Source: an uncultured Actinomycetes bacterium (lineage in GTDB: Bacteria > Actinomycetota > Actinomycetes > Nanopelagicales > Nanopelagicaceae). From it: a stretch of DNA of 41,720 nucleotides. Each line of letters opens with the position of its first letter. The first letter of the stretch is position 1. The stretch spans positions 1 to 41,720 of the forward strand of contig CAIQNN010000012.1 in the NCBI GenBank assembly GCA_903873185.1, in the 5' to 3' direction. A program made the translations under genes and the position numbers. This document shows, one piece after another, positions 33,449-41,720 of the stretch. The notes below the pieces were generated by a model, which saw only the letters and a program-made list of their open reading frames with translations, had not been told where the DNA came from and searched no databases.

Positions 33449-34324
33449 AAATCCTGGGTAAAAGCCGCTCGCCTGCACCAGTGGCTCAAAAATCTGCTGC
33501 TTTTCATGCCTTTGCTGGCGGCCCATCAAGAACGCGATCTCAACCGAATATGGCATTTGATAGCCGGCTTTTTCGCCTTCTCGTTGCTGGCCTCAAGCGT
33601 CTATCTGATTAATGACTTGATCGATATCGAATCCGATCGAAAGCATCCCCGAAAAAAGTATCGCCCCTTCGCTTCCGGTGAATTAAGTACTAACTCTGGC
33701 TGGCGAATGGCACCAGCGCTGATGCTCCTGGGCCTAGGTCTTGGTAGCGCCATTGGCCGAAACTTCTTTTTCTGGCTGGTGGTCTACTTTTCGATCACTC
33801 TGGCCTATTCATTATTCCTAAAGCGATTGGTAATAGTTGACGGAATTACATTGGCAACTTTGTATTTTCTGCGCATCGTTGCAGGTGCCAGCGCCTCTAA
33901 AACCTCGCTCTCCTTTTACTTAGCCACCTTCTCGATCTTCCTCTTTCTTTCACTGGCATTCGTCAAGCGCTACGCCGAACTTCGCCTTGCTTCGAAAATG
34001 GATTCCGATTCAGATTTTGGCCGGGGCTACCTGGTGGAAGATGCTCCGATTGTGCAAGTGCTCGGAGTTGCTTCCGGATACGCCGCGGTGGTAATCCTGG
34101 CGCTCTATCTAAATACCGATTACGTACACATGCTTTATGCCCATCCGCAATTTGTGTGGGGCTTGGTTCCAGTTCTACTTTATTGGATTAGTTGGGTTTG
34201 GCTTAAGGCCCATCGTGGTGAAATGAATGATGACCCGTTGCTCTTCGCCGTTCGAAATCGCGAAAGCCAAGTCGCCGGTCTCATCTTTTTGGCAATCTTA
34301 TTTGCCAGCAGCGTCGGTCGGTAA
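33446..34324 (+). CDS. ubiA: Decaprenyl-phosphate phosphoribosyltransferase (UbiA family)
   Basis: A 292-residue membrane prenyltransferase that joins phosphoribosyl pyrophosphate to decaprenyl phosphate, the first step to decaprenyl-phosphoryl-arabinose. The motif NDLIDIESDRKHP (Asn56, Asp57, Asp60, Asp64) is the first UbiA Asp-rich motif and matches mycobacterial Rv3806c-like enzymes, as does the LHQWLKNLLLF start. About eight or nine helices are present. DprE1 and DprE2 genes follow directly, so the assignment is firm by context. The start is close to a -10 box. Confidence 0.92.
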   Translation: MKSWVKAARLHQWLKNLLLFMPLLAAHQERDLNRIWHLIAGFFAFSLLASSVYLINDLIDIESDRKHPRKKYRPFASGELSTNSGWRMAPALMLLGLGLGSAIGRNFFFWLVVYFSITLAYSLFLKRLVIVDGITLATLYFLRIVAGASASKTSLSFYLATFSIFLFLSLAFVKRYAELRLASKMDSDSDFGRGYLVEDAPIVQVLGVASGYAAVVILALYLNTDYVHMLYAHPQFVWGLVPVLLYWISWVWLKAHRGEMNDDPLLFAVRNRESQVAGLIFLAILFASSVGR

Positions 34325-34326
34325 TC

Positions 34327-35607
34327 GTGAAAGTTCACTCATGGGGGCTACTCAGCAACGAAGAACATCAAATCGAGTTAACCGATTCGAATTTTAAACA
34401 CTCAAACGCCATTGGGATTCCGATGGGGCTTGGGAGAAGTTATGGCGATGCCGCGCTAAATCCTGGTGGCGCAATCTGGCTAACCAGCGCACTAAATCAC
34501 TTCATCGCTTTCGATGAAGAGCGCGGCGAATTCGAATGTGAAGCCGGCGTATCGCTTCGCGAAATTCAAGCGTTAATAATTCCCCGGGGCTGGAACTTGC
34601 CAGTAACGCCAGGCACCCAATTTGTGACAGTTGGCGGAGCTATTGCTAACGACATTCACGGCAAGAGTCATCACACTTATGGAACTTTTGGCGATCAAGT
34701 TATCTCGCTGACGCTTCGCCGAACTGATGGCAGCGAAATGCTCTGCTCTCCGGAACAAAACTCGGAACTCTTCGCTGCCACTATCGGTGGCATCGGGTTA
34801 ACTGGCTTAATTACCAAAGCGCGGTTCGCCTTGGTTCGTTGCACCTCCCCCTGGATTGAGATGGAGAGTTCGCCATTTAATAACCTTTCCGAATTTTTTG
34901 AACTATCGAAAAGTTCAGCCATTGGCTGGGAAAGTTCAGTCGCTTGGATCGATTGCGTTGGCACCAAAGCCGGGCGTGGCATATTTATGCGTGGCAATCC
35001 AGCGGCCAAAGCTGAGAGCAAGAAAGTAAAGGAACGGCAGCTTGGCCTTCCTTTCACTCCCCCAATTTCGCTGGTAAACAAGGCAACGCTTCGAGCTTTA
35101 AATACTGGCTACTTCCATCTCAATAAAGCTAAAGCTGGTCACTCAACGGTTCACTACCAGTCTTACTTCTATCCACTCGATGCTATTTCAAATTGGAATC
35201 GCATCTACGGCCCCAAAGGTTTCTATCAATATCAAAGTGTGATTCCGCATGACCGAGCTGAAAGTGCCACCCAAGAAATGATGGCGACCATTGCCTCATC
35301 TGGTGAAGGTTCCTTCCTGGCTGTACTTAAAGTCTTTGGCGAGAAAACACCAAGAGGGTTATTAAGTTTTCCTATGCCTGGGGTTACCTTGGCCCTTGAT
35401 TTTCCTAACCGTGGCGCGAGCACGCTGGAACTTTTTGCCAAGCTAGATGAGATCGTGATCCGCTCTGGCGGGCGGCTTTATTTGGCGAAGGACGCCCGAA
35501 TGTCTCGCCCAATGTTTGAGACCACCTATCCAAATGTTTCCGAATTTAAGAAGTACCGCGATCCAGGAATCAGTTCTGCAATGTCGCGTCGATTGTTGGG
35601 GGCTTAA
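34327..35607 (+). CDS. dprE1: Decaprenylphosphoryl-beta-D-ribose oxidase DprE1
   Basis: A 426-residue FAD enzyme that oxidises decaprenyl-phosphoryl-ribose at C2. FAD-binding features are GLGRSYGDAALNPGG, TPGTQFVTVGGAIANDIHGK and GDQVISLTLRR. His111 corresponds to mycobacterial His132 and Lys388 (YLAKDAR) to Lys418. The segment GVTLALDFP aligns with the mycobacterial GWNICVDFP, so Ala356 replaces Cys387, the residue attacked by benzothiazinones. It is slightly shorter than the mycobacterial 461 residues. GTG start two bases after the upstream stop; dprE2 follows after three bases. Confidence 0.93.
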   Translation: MKVHSWGLLSNEEHQIELTDSNFKHSNAIGIPMGLGRSYGDAALNPGGAIWLTSALNHFIAFDEERGEFECEAGVSLREIQALIIPRGWNLPVTPGTQFVTVGGAIANDIHGKSHHTYGTFGDQVISLTLRRTDGSEMLCSPEQNSELFAATIGGIGLTGLITKARFALVRCTSPWIEMESSPFNNLSEFFELSKSSAIGWESSVAWIDCVGTKAGRGIFMRGNPAAKAESKKVKERQLGLPFTPPISLVNKATLRALNTGYFHLNKAKAGHSTVHYQSYFYPLDAISNWNRIYGPKGFYQYQSVIPHDRAESATQEMMATIASSGEGSFLAVLKVFGEKTPRGLLSFPMPGVTLALDFPNRGASTLELFAKLDEIVIRSGGRLYLAKDARMSRPMFETTYPNVSEFKKYRDPGISSAMSRRLLGA

Positions 35608-35610
35608 GCG

Positions 35611-36354
35611 ATGAAGAATATTGCCATCATTGGCGCAACTTCCGGAATAGCACAAGCTTGTGCCCGCATTTGGGCAGCCGAAGCTGACATTCGATTGATT
35701 CTTATTGGCAGAAGCCAAGAGCGTTTGACTCAAGTATCAAACGATTTGAAAGTCCGATCGCCCAAAGCGGTGATTGAAAGTTATGAAGTAAATTTCACTG
35801 ATCCTCGTGCGGTGGCAGCCTGCGTAACTTATGTCACGGGCACTTACGGTTTAGATATTGCGCTTTTCGCGGCAGGCGTTATGCCAACTCAAGAACTGCT
35901 CTCAACTTCACCTGCGTTGGCTGCCGAAACGATTGCCTTGAATTCCATCTCCCCCACCCTATTTGCCGAGCCAATTTTGCAATTCTTTACAAATCAAAAT
36001 CATGGCACCATGGCTTTGATCGGTTCCGTCGCAGGAGATCGCGGTCGGAAAGCCAATTATTTGTATGGTGCTAGCAAAGCATTTATCGCCACCTACGCCG
36101 CTGGCTTGCAACATCGCTTTGCAAAGACTCCAATTAGGATCGTTCTAATTAAGCCTGGACCTACGGCTACGGCAATGACTGCTGAGCTTCAAGCCGATGG
36201 AATCCGAATGGCTAAACCAGAGAAAGTGGCGCAGGACATAATTTTGGGCATCTCAAAAGGCGATGCCGTCATTTACACCCCGCGAATCTGGGGGCTCATT
36301 ATGGCGATTGTCCGAAAGGTGCCAGCACCAATATTTAATAGGCTAAATTTCTAG
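35611..36354 (+). CDS. dprE2: Decaprenylphosphoryl-D-2-keto-erythropentose reductase DprE2
   Basis: A 247-residue SDR that reduces the 2-keto intermediate to decaprenyl-phosphoryl-arabinose, the only known arabinose donor for cell-wall arabinan. The N-terminal cofactor motif is IIGATSGIAQA. Catalytic Ser is in LIGSVAGDRG and Tyr/Lys in YLYGASKAFI, with GPTATAMTA typical of the family. It is directly linked to dprE1 and precedes a phosphodiester glycosidase gene. Confidence 0.92.
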   Translation: MKNIAIIGATSGIAQACARIWAAEADIRLILIGRSQERLTQVSNDLKVRSPKAVIESYEVNFTDPRAVAACVTYVTGTYGLDIALFAAGVMPTQELLSTSPALAAETIALNSISPTLFAEPILQFFTNQNHGTMALIGSVAGDRGRKANYLYGASKAFIATYAAGLQHRFAKTPIRIVLIKPGPTATAMTAELQADGIRMAKPEKVAQDIILGISKGDAVIYTPRIWGLIMAIVRKVPAPIFNRLNF

Positions 36355-36356
36355 TA

Positions 36357-37466
36357 GTGAAACTCCAAGAAAAGTGGCCAGTTAAAAAGTGGTGGCAGAA
36401 CACGCTGCTAGTCCTCGTGCTACTTCTGCTACCCGTAACTTGGTCGATTGGTACGGCGATGCTTCCCGCAAATACCGATCCAACCGCCGCTCGATTGGCC
36501 GAGTGGGCCAGAGATCATTGGCTCGGAAGCGTCGTTACGGCACTTGAACAATTGCAATATGAAATCAACCCACCAAAAGTGGGTGGCACAATTACTCCTA
36601 ACTCTTTCGGCGCCACCCCCAGCGCAACACCAACAGGAGAGATCCCAATTCACGAAGCGCTCACTCCGATCGTGTCACCAAGCGCTGCGAATGAAGGAAC
36701 CTTCTCCGAAGCTCTCAACGTCGGCGGCCTACCCATAATTCAGGTGGCTTACCTGCGCCCGGATTCGATCCATACCTCTTACGTTTCCAGCGTGGTTTGG
36801 ATGTCGGGGGCACATGTTCGTTTTGAGCAACGACCCGGGACTTTAGACCCTGGCCAATTATCGAAGTGGAGTACTGAGCCAGTTTTATCAAGAAGCACTC
36901 CGGATTTAATTGGAGCCTTTAATGGTGGCTTCAAAATCAGAAGTTCTCGCGGTGGCTATTACGACAACGGCCACACCCAAGGGACTCTAAGGACTGGTGC
37001 GGCCTCAATCGTTGTTTACAAAGATGGCACCAGCAATATTGGTAAATGGGGCAGCGATGTAGTTATGACCCCTGATGTGCTTTCAGTGCGACAGAATCTC
37101 GATTTATTAGTCGACAACGATCAACTGGCAAAAAATATCAACACAGCAGTCGAGAGCAATTGGGGGGCGACGTTGAAAGCCAAGACTTACGTCTGGCGTT
37201 CCGGAATTGGAATTACTGCTGCCGGTGATTTTGTCTACGTAATGGGTGATGCGCTCAATGCTTACTCGCTCGCAAACCTATTGCACAAGGCCGGCGCAAT
37301 CCGCGCTATGCAACTGGATATCAATCCTCAGTGGGTTTCATTTATGTGGTTCCAAAAGAGCAGTACGGGCGGGGTGGTTCCGATAAAAGCAGCCCGATTC
37401 GATCGTCCTGCTGATCGCTATTTTCACCCATCAAGTCGAGATTTCTTCGCGATCTATTCGAAGTAA
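36357..37466 (+). CDS. Membrane-anchored phosphodiester glycosidase (NAGPA-like) family protein
   Basis: A 369-residue protein. One N-terminal membrane segment (NTLLVLVLLLLPVTWSIG) is followed by an extracytoplasmic linker and a phosphodiester-glycosidase domain (about 150-369). Typical segments are GAFNGGFKI, VVYKDGTSNIG and IRAMQLDINPQW. Characterised relatives remove alpha-linked sugars from phosphodiesters (the lysosomal uncovering enzyme and bacterial exopolysaccharide proteins). The GTG start is two bases after dprE2, in the arabinose-donor operon. A role in trimming or recycling sugar-phosphate at the outer surface is inferred from that location. Confidence 0.85.
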   Translation: MKLQEKWPVKKWWQNTLLVLVLLLLPVTWSIGTAMLPANTDPTAARLAEWARDHWLGSVVTALEQLQYEINPPKVGGTITPNSFGATPSATPTGEIPIHEALTPIVSPSAANEGTFSEALNVGGLPIIQVAYLRPDSIHTSYVSSVVWMSGAHVRFEQRPGTLDPGQLSKWSTEPVLSRSTPDLIGAFNGGFKIRSSRGGYYDNGHTQGTLRTGAASIVVYKDGTSNIGKWGSDVVMTPDVLSVRQNLDLLVDNDQLAKNINTAVESNWGATLKAKTYVWRSGIGITAAGDFVYVMGDALNAYSLANLLHKAGAIRAMQLDINPQWVSFMWFQKSSTGGVVPIKAARFDRPADRYFHPSSRDFFAIYSK

Positions 37467-37477
37467 CTAATTCTCAA

Positions 37478-39274
37478 TTAAAGTTTTGTTGCGGCAACTT
37501 TCGTCGCCTTCAGAGTAAATCCTGCAGGGCACTTCGGTGCAGCTCCGGTTACGGCCTTAATGTCTGCGCCTTTTTTGCAGGTAATAGTGAACTTCTTAAC
37601 CAGAAGTTTCGAGCTTAAAGCAACAACATCAATCTTGGCCTTGACCATCTGTTGAAAGTTTGCAGCTTGTGTAGAGAACTGTGAAATAACGCTGATATCA
37701 GTAGTAATCACACCAGTAAGAGTTGGCATCTTTGGCGCCACAGTCTTTAACTTTGCCAATTCTAAAGTTGCACTTGGGTACTTATTCAGCGCATCTAATA
37801 AGGTGCTGTAACTCTGATCCAAAATGCTTTTAGCGCCATTTAGCAATTGCTCACCGGCGTAGCTCAGATTTTGGGTATCGGTTTGCAATGAAGTTGAAGG
37901 ATTGTTGTTACTCAGAAGGCTGGCGGGAGTTGAGCTTGCAATCTTGGTGGGAGTTAAGTTGGTATCCCACACCTTAAGCGGAGCAGCACACTGGACTACT
38001 TTCGAGCACATCATTGGTGTTCCATGAAAGATGCCGAAAGCCTCAGCAGCAGCGTATTTTGCAGTAGCAATTCCAACTACGCGACCTTTACGATCGAATG
38101 CTGGCCCACCAGAGTTGCCAGGGTTGATATGTGCAGTGGTCGTGCCAGTTGCAGTCGGTATGGAAATACTTGAGACGATTCCTTCGGTGAGAACTCCCGG
38201 GAATCCCAATGGGCTTCCGATAATTCCTTCCCACCAGCCTTGCTGCGGTGCGGAACCTTGCCAATCCAGCGCTGGGATGGCTGCAGTCGTGACAATTCCT
38301 GCCAAGTCATTTACATCGTCGGTAATTACTAAAGTTCCTTCAACTGAAGACTGATCCGGAAGGACGATCTCCACTTGGCGAGATGCAACGCAATCAACAA
38401 CTACGTGTGCATTTGTTATTACATAAGATTTATCGTGTTGTGCCTGCATCAAGGCAGTTAAGTTAACTCGTGCGGACCAACCGCTTCCTTGATTGGTACC
38501 ACATTTAATTGTGACCACGCCTTGGGATTCCGCAGAGGCCAGAGCTACCAAATCATCGGGTGGATTTGCAGGCGATGGAATAGCTACTGAATTCTGAGCC
38601 GGCGCAGTAGGAACCGCCATGGCTACAAATGGTGTTTGTGAACCTGTGGTTGCTGAAACTGCAACCGGAGAGGTAACGCCCCACATTTTTGAATTTGGAA
38701 CAAGTTTGGTGCGAAGGTTAGAAGCGCTGCCATCAGTGCTCACGGAGGTAAAGGCTTGAACCCCGATGGTATTTCCGAATGGGATGCAATCCTTCTTTAT
38801 CGAAAAGCCAATCCAGTTCACACTCTTCGTTAAGTCAGTAAAGGATTGAACTTCGCATTTGCTGCTAAACATTTCGATGCCGGAAGTTCGGTCAACGAAT
38901 ACTGCAGATTTAATATAATTTCCGATTAGAGGTGTACTTGGATCGGTTTGGATGGCGTAGTCAGATGCACCATCACCATTCACATCAATATTTACTCCGG
39001 AAGTTGCATGTGCAGCGGCGCTGAATTGATCGCCTTTAATGGGGTTCAGATATGTTAGGTAGAAATAAAATTTGGATTGATCAGTGTCGTTTACGCCAAA
39101 GCTAACTTGCTGCAAGTTGTAGTCTGCTGAAATTCCATTGACGCTGGCACTCTCAACCGGGCTGGATTGATAATTAAGCCAGGTCGCCGCAACGGGCGAG
39201 AGGCTCATGATCGGCAGTAGCGAGCCAGCTACGAGCGGTAGCAGCGCGCGATATGCCATCCGGGGAAGATGCAT
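37478..39274 (-). CDS. Secreted trypsin-like serine protease with C-terminal Cys-x15-Cys tag (paralogue A)
   Basis: A 598-residue exported protein. A signal peptide (about 1-30, ending PVAAT) leads to a novel N-terminal domain (about 33-200) with a Ca-binding-like NIDVNGDGASDY loop and the pair Cys140/Cys163. The protease domain (about 240-430) has His290 (TNAHVVVDC), Asp323 (VNDLAGI) and Ser388 (NPGNSGGP). A helical segment follows (about 450-550), then the tag with Cys566 and Cys582 (APKCPAGF). A second, related gene lies directly upstream on the same strand. The triad is complete, so activity is likely; the target is unknown. A later start at 39259 is possible. Confidence 0.87.
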   Translation of the reverse strand: MHLPRMAYRALLPLVAGSLLPIMSLSPVAATWLNYQSSPVESASVNGISADYNLQQVSFGVNDTDQSKFYFYLTYLNPIKGDQFSAAAHATSGVNIDVNGDGASDYAIQTDPSTPLIGNYIKSAVFVDRTSGIEMFSSKCEVQSFTDLTKSVNWIGFSIKKDCIPFGNTIGVQAFTSVSTDGSASNLRTKLVPNSKMWGVTSPVAVSATTGSQTPFVAMAVPTAPAQNSVAIPSPANPPDDLVALASAESQGVVTIKCGTNQGSGWSARVNLTALMQAQHDKSYVITNAHVVVDCVASRQVEIVLPDQSSVEGTLVITDDVNDLAGIVTTAAIPALDWQGSAPQQGWWEGIIGSPLGFPGVLTEGIVSSISIPTATGTTTAHINPGNSGGPAFDRKGRVVGIATAKYAAAEAFGIFHGTPMMCSKVVQCAAPLKVWDTNLTPTKIASSTPASLLSNNNPSTSLQTDTQNLSYAGEQLLNGAKSILDQSYSTLLDALNKYPSATLELAKLKTVAPKMPTLTGVITTDISVISQFSTQAANFQQMVKAKIDVVALSSKLLVKKFTITCKKGADIKAVTGAAPKCPAGFTLKATKVAATKL

Positions 39275-39365
39275 GAGGTAATCGTGACCTAAATCCGACC
39301 TTTTGTCTATCTAGTGTGAGTTTAGGGTTAGGCAAATGTGAGGTTTCTGCCCAGCGCAGGCTCTC

Positions 39366-41096
39366 CTACGCTTTGAGCTTGTACCCAATCGGACATTTCG
39401 GGGCTGTGCCAACCACTTTCTTAGTTATAGCTCCCTTCACGCAGGTAATTGTCTTGGTTTTAGCCGCAGCTTTGGCCTTTGCAATTGTTAGCGCCACGGC
39501 ATTGATCTTGGCGTGGACCAGGGTTTCATAGGCGGCGATATTGGTGGCAAAGGCTGAAATTGCCGTTACATCTGCCGCGGCATTTGAAGTGGTCGCAGGC
39601 ACCTTGGGTGCTAAAGCCTTGAAAGCCTGGAATTGAGCGGCGGCCGATGGGAAATCGATTTTAGCCTCATTTAAATCAGCCATGGTGTCAGCCAGTACGA
39701 CTTTGGCACCTTCTAAGACAATCGAACCCGCAGCGCGAAGGGCATCAGATTGAGATTGTAGATCTGTGGTCGCGCTCGAAGTTGGATTGGTATTTGCACT
39801 CCAGATCAGCGAAGTTGAACCGCACGCAATAACTTTTCCGCAAAGCAAGGGGGCGCCGTGGATAATTCCAAAACCTTCCGCATCCAAATATTTTGCGGTA
39901 GCAATTCCAATAACTCGACCCATTCGTTCGAAGGCAGGTCCTCCTGAATTACCGGGATTGATGTGGGCCGTTGTTGTAGCAAGGAACCCAGTCGGAGTAA
40001 CGCTAGAAATAATGCCTTCCGTTAAAACTCCAGGGAAGCCGAGCGGGCTGCCTTCAACACCAGCCCACCAACCTTCGGCAGGCGCCACACCTTGCCAGCT
40101 CAGTTGGGGCAACTCAGTTTTAATTACAACCCCAGCTACATCATTAATCTCATCCCAAGCCCACAGGCGTCCCGTTACTTTAGTTTGGTTAGGCAGCGTT
40201 ACCGTTACGTTCTGAGTTGGAATGCAATCCTTAATTACATGGTGATTAGTAATTATGAAACTCTTATAGCCAGCTTTGGTCATGGCAGAAGTCATTTGAA
40301 CCTTTGCCGCCCAACCACTGCCCAAACTATTGGCGCAACTAATGGTCACAACTGATCGGGTTTCAGATGCAGCCAAAGCCACCAAATCATCGGGCGGATT
40401 TGCTGGGTTCGCAATTGATGTTTCAGCAGTCTCTAACACTTTTGGTAAATCAGTTGAGGATGCGGCTCCGGCAAATGCATCAGCAGGTGCGGGAGTAGCA
40501 CCAGCGATGCTGATGGTCCAATATTTATCTGGAACTAAATCAAATTCAAATTTGCCCTTGGGGTCGTGGAATGAGAAGCCTTGCACCCCAAAAGTTGTTT
40601 GAAAAGGCAAACAGGACCTAAGTATTGAGAAACCAATCCAATCTGCTTGGACCGCCATATCGGTAAAAGTTTGAACTGCACACTTTGAACTGATCAAGTC
40701 GTAGCCTGGTGTCTTATCAACAAAAATTCCGGAATGAATGTAGTTACCGTCATACGGGATTAGCGGATCGCTCTGCAACGAATATTCCGGAGTGCCATCG
40801 TTGTTGAGGTCAATATTTATTCCGGCGAATGAACCCTTGCCATCGTTAAAAAGTTTGGCGCTAACTGGCTTGACGAAATTTAAATAGAAGTAATAACGAC
40901 TGAGATCCGAATCGTTAATTCCGAAGTGGACTTGCTGAACGTCATAATTGATGTCAATGCTCTGTTTTATTCCGGAGTGAGCGGCGCTGGTCTGGTAATT
41001 AGACCAAGCAGCGTTTGCCGGGGAAAGTTGCGTTTGAAGTAAAGCGCTCGTTAGCAAGCAAAAGGTGACTACCACCACATTCCGCTTGACTCTCAT
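39366..41096 (-). CDS. Secreted trypsin-like serine protease with C-terminal Cys-x15-Cys tag (paralogue B)
   Basis: A 576-residue paralogue of the next protease gene, with the same order: signal peptide (about 1-29, ending ANAAW), N-terminal domain with NIDLNNDGTPEY, ANPPDDLVALA linker, protease domain with His286 (TNHHVIKDC), Asp319 (INDVAGV) and Ser384 (NPGNSGGP), helical segment, and the tag with Cys552 and Cys568 (APKCPIGYKLKA). The ATG at 41096 is chosen because it directly precedes the basic start of the signal peptide; the frame is open to 41120. CAAAAT lies six bases upstream, so a leaderless start is possible. The pair looks like an old tandem duplication, as they match throughout but differ in many positions. 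Confidence 0.87.
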   Translation of the reverse strand: MRVKRNVVVVTFCLLTSALLQTQLSPANAAWSNYQTSAAHSGIKQSIDINYDVQQVHFGINDSDLSRYYFYLNFVKPVSAKLFNDGKGSFAGINIDLNNDGTPEYSLQSDPLIPYDGNYIHSGIFVDKTPGYDLISSKCAVQTFTDMAVQADWIGFSILRSCLPFQTTFGVQGFSFHDPKGKFEFDLVPDKYWTISIAGATPAPADAFAGAASSTDLPKVLETAETSIANPANPPDDLVALAASETRSVVTISCANSLGSGWAAKVQMTSAMTKAGYKSFIITNHHVIKDCIPTQNVTVTLPNQTKVTGRLWAWDEINDVAGVVIKTELPQLSWQGVAPAEGWWAGVEGSPLGFPGVLTEGIISSVTPTGFLATTTAHINPGNSGGPAFERMGRVIGIATAKYLDAEGFGIIHGAPLLCGKVIACGSTSLIWSANTNPTSSATTDLQSQSDALRAAGSIVLEGAKVVLADTMADLNEAKIDFPSAAAQFQAFKALAPKVPATTSNAAADVTAISAFATNIAAYETLVHAKINAVALTIAKAKAAAKTKTITCVKGAITKKVVGTAPKCPIGYKLKA

Positions 41097-41159
41097 GTGA
41101 TGATTTTGGCAGATTCGCAAACCAATCGCTACATAACAATATTCTAGCGAACGGGTCTA

Positions 41160-41178
41160 CCCCCCCCCTTTTTTTTTT
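41160..41178. repeat. C9/T10 homopolymer tract downstream of argG
   Basis: Nine C followed by ten T on the plus strand, five bases after the argG stop codon. On the argG strand it reads A10 G9. It is the only tract of this kind in the window, and a place where slipped replication or sequencing errors are likely. Confidence 0.85.
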
Positions 41179-41183
41179 GGGCT

Positions 41184-41720
<537 letters not shown>

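Noticed and set aside
39766-40215. A 149-codon open frame on the plus strand inside protease B
   Set aside because: It is antisense to the conserved protease domain, and a similar frame exists opposite protease A; both are by-products of coding on the other strand.

Overview
The window looks like the chromosome of a free-living actinobacterium of moderate G+C content (roughly half by eye). The evidence is a decaprenyl-phosphoryl-arabinose module (UbiA-type phosphoribosyltransferase, DprE1, DprE2), a RipA-like NlpC/P60 hydrolase, TIGR03086/DinB-type proteins, and several -10 boxes placed 6-7 bases before start codons, as in leaderless actinobacterial mRNAs. Several secreted proteins end in a short two-cysteine tag. 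I have seen comparable tails in small planktonic freshwater Actinobacteria (Nanopelagicales/acI-like), but that placement is inference. Genes are densely packed: no gene-free stretch exceeds about 230 bases, and I saw no rRNA, tRNA, CRISPR array or insertion sequence.

Layout. 1-4.1 kb: the start of an SMP-30/gluconolactonase gene cut by the window edge, a zinc sugar/polyol dehydrogenase, and a divergent D-lactate/glycolate-type flavo-Fe-S dehydrogenase with a palindromic candidate operator. 4.1-8 kb: membrane proteins (an overlapping pair, a PAP2 phosphatase, a CPBP protease) and two divergent secreted proteins. 8-14.6 kb (minus strand): a class V PLP enzyme, a DinB protein, a beta-amino-acid aminotransferase with methylmalonate-semialdehyde dehydrogenase, and cysK-cysE. 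14.6-20.1 kb (minus): an ABC importer operon ending in a GDPD-inositol monophosphatase fusion. 20.2-23.4 kb (minus): an SDR, malic enzyme and an orphan LuxR-type response regulator. 23.5-27 kb (plus): two aldehyde dehydrogenases and a DUF779 protein. 27.1-28.7 kb (minus): an ArsR-SRPBCC/TIGR03086-YCII operon. 28.8-31.4 kb (plus): a TrhO-like rhodanese, an MFS transporter and an FMN-binding secreted protein. 31.4-33.3 kb: a membrane protein, a small anchored protein and the NlpC/P60 hydrolase. 33.4-37.5 kb (plus): the decaprenyl-phosphoryl-arabinose operon with a phosphodiester glycosidase. 37.5-41.1 kb (minus): two paralogous secreted trypsin-like proteases. 41.2 kb to the end: the 3' part of argG.

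Two observations are the best candidates for something undescribed. First, the ABC importer operon feeds a single polypeptide carrying an intact glycerophosphodiester phosphodiesterase and an intact inositol-monophosphatase-type domain, which suggests uptake and stepwise breakdown of glycerophosphoinositol or a similar headgroup. Second, three otherwise different secreted proteins end in the same Cys-x15-Cys lysine-rich module, which may be a sorting, anchoring or folding tag. The arabinan operon is also notable: DprE1 has Ala where the benzothiazinone-targeted Cys lies in mycobacteria, and a membrane-anchored phosphodiester glycosidase is directly linked to it.
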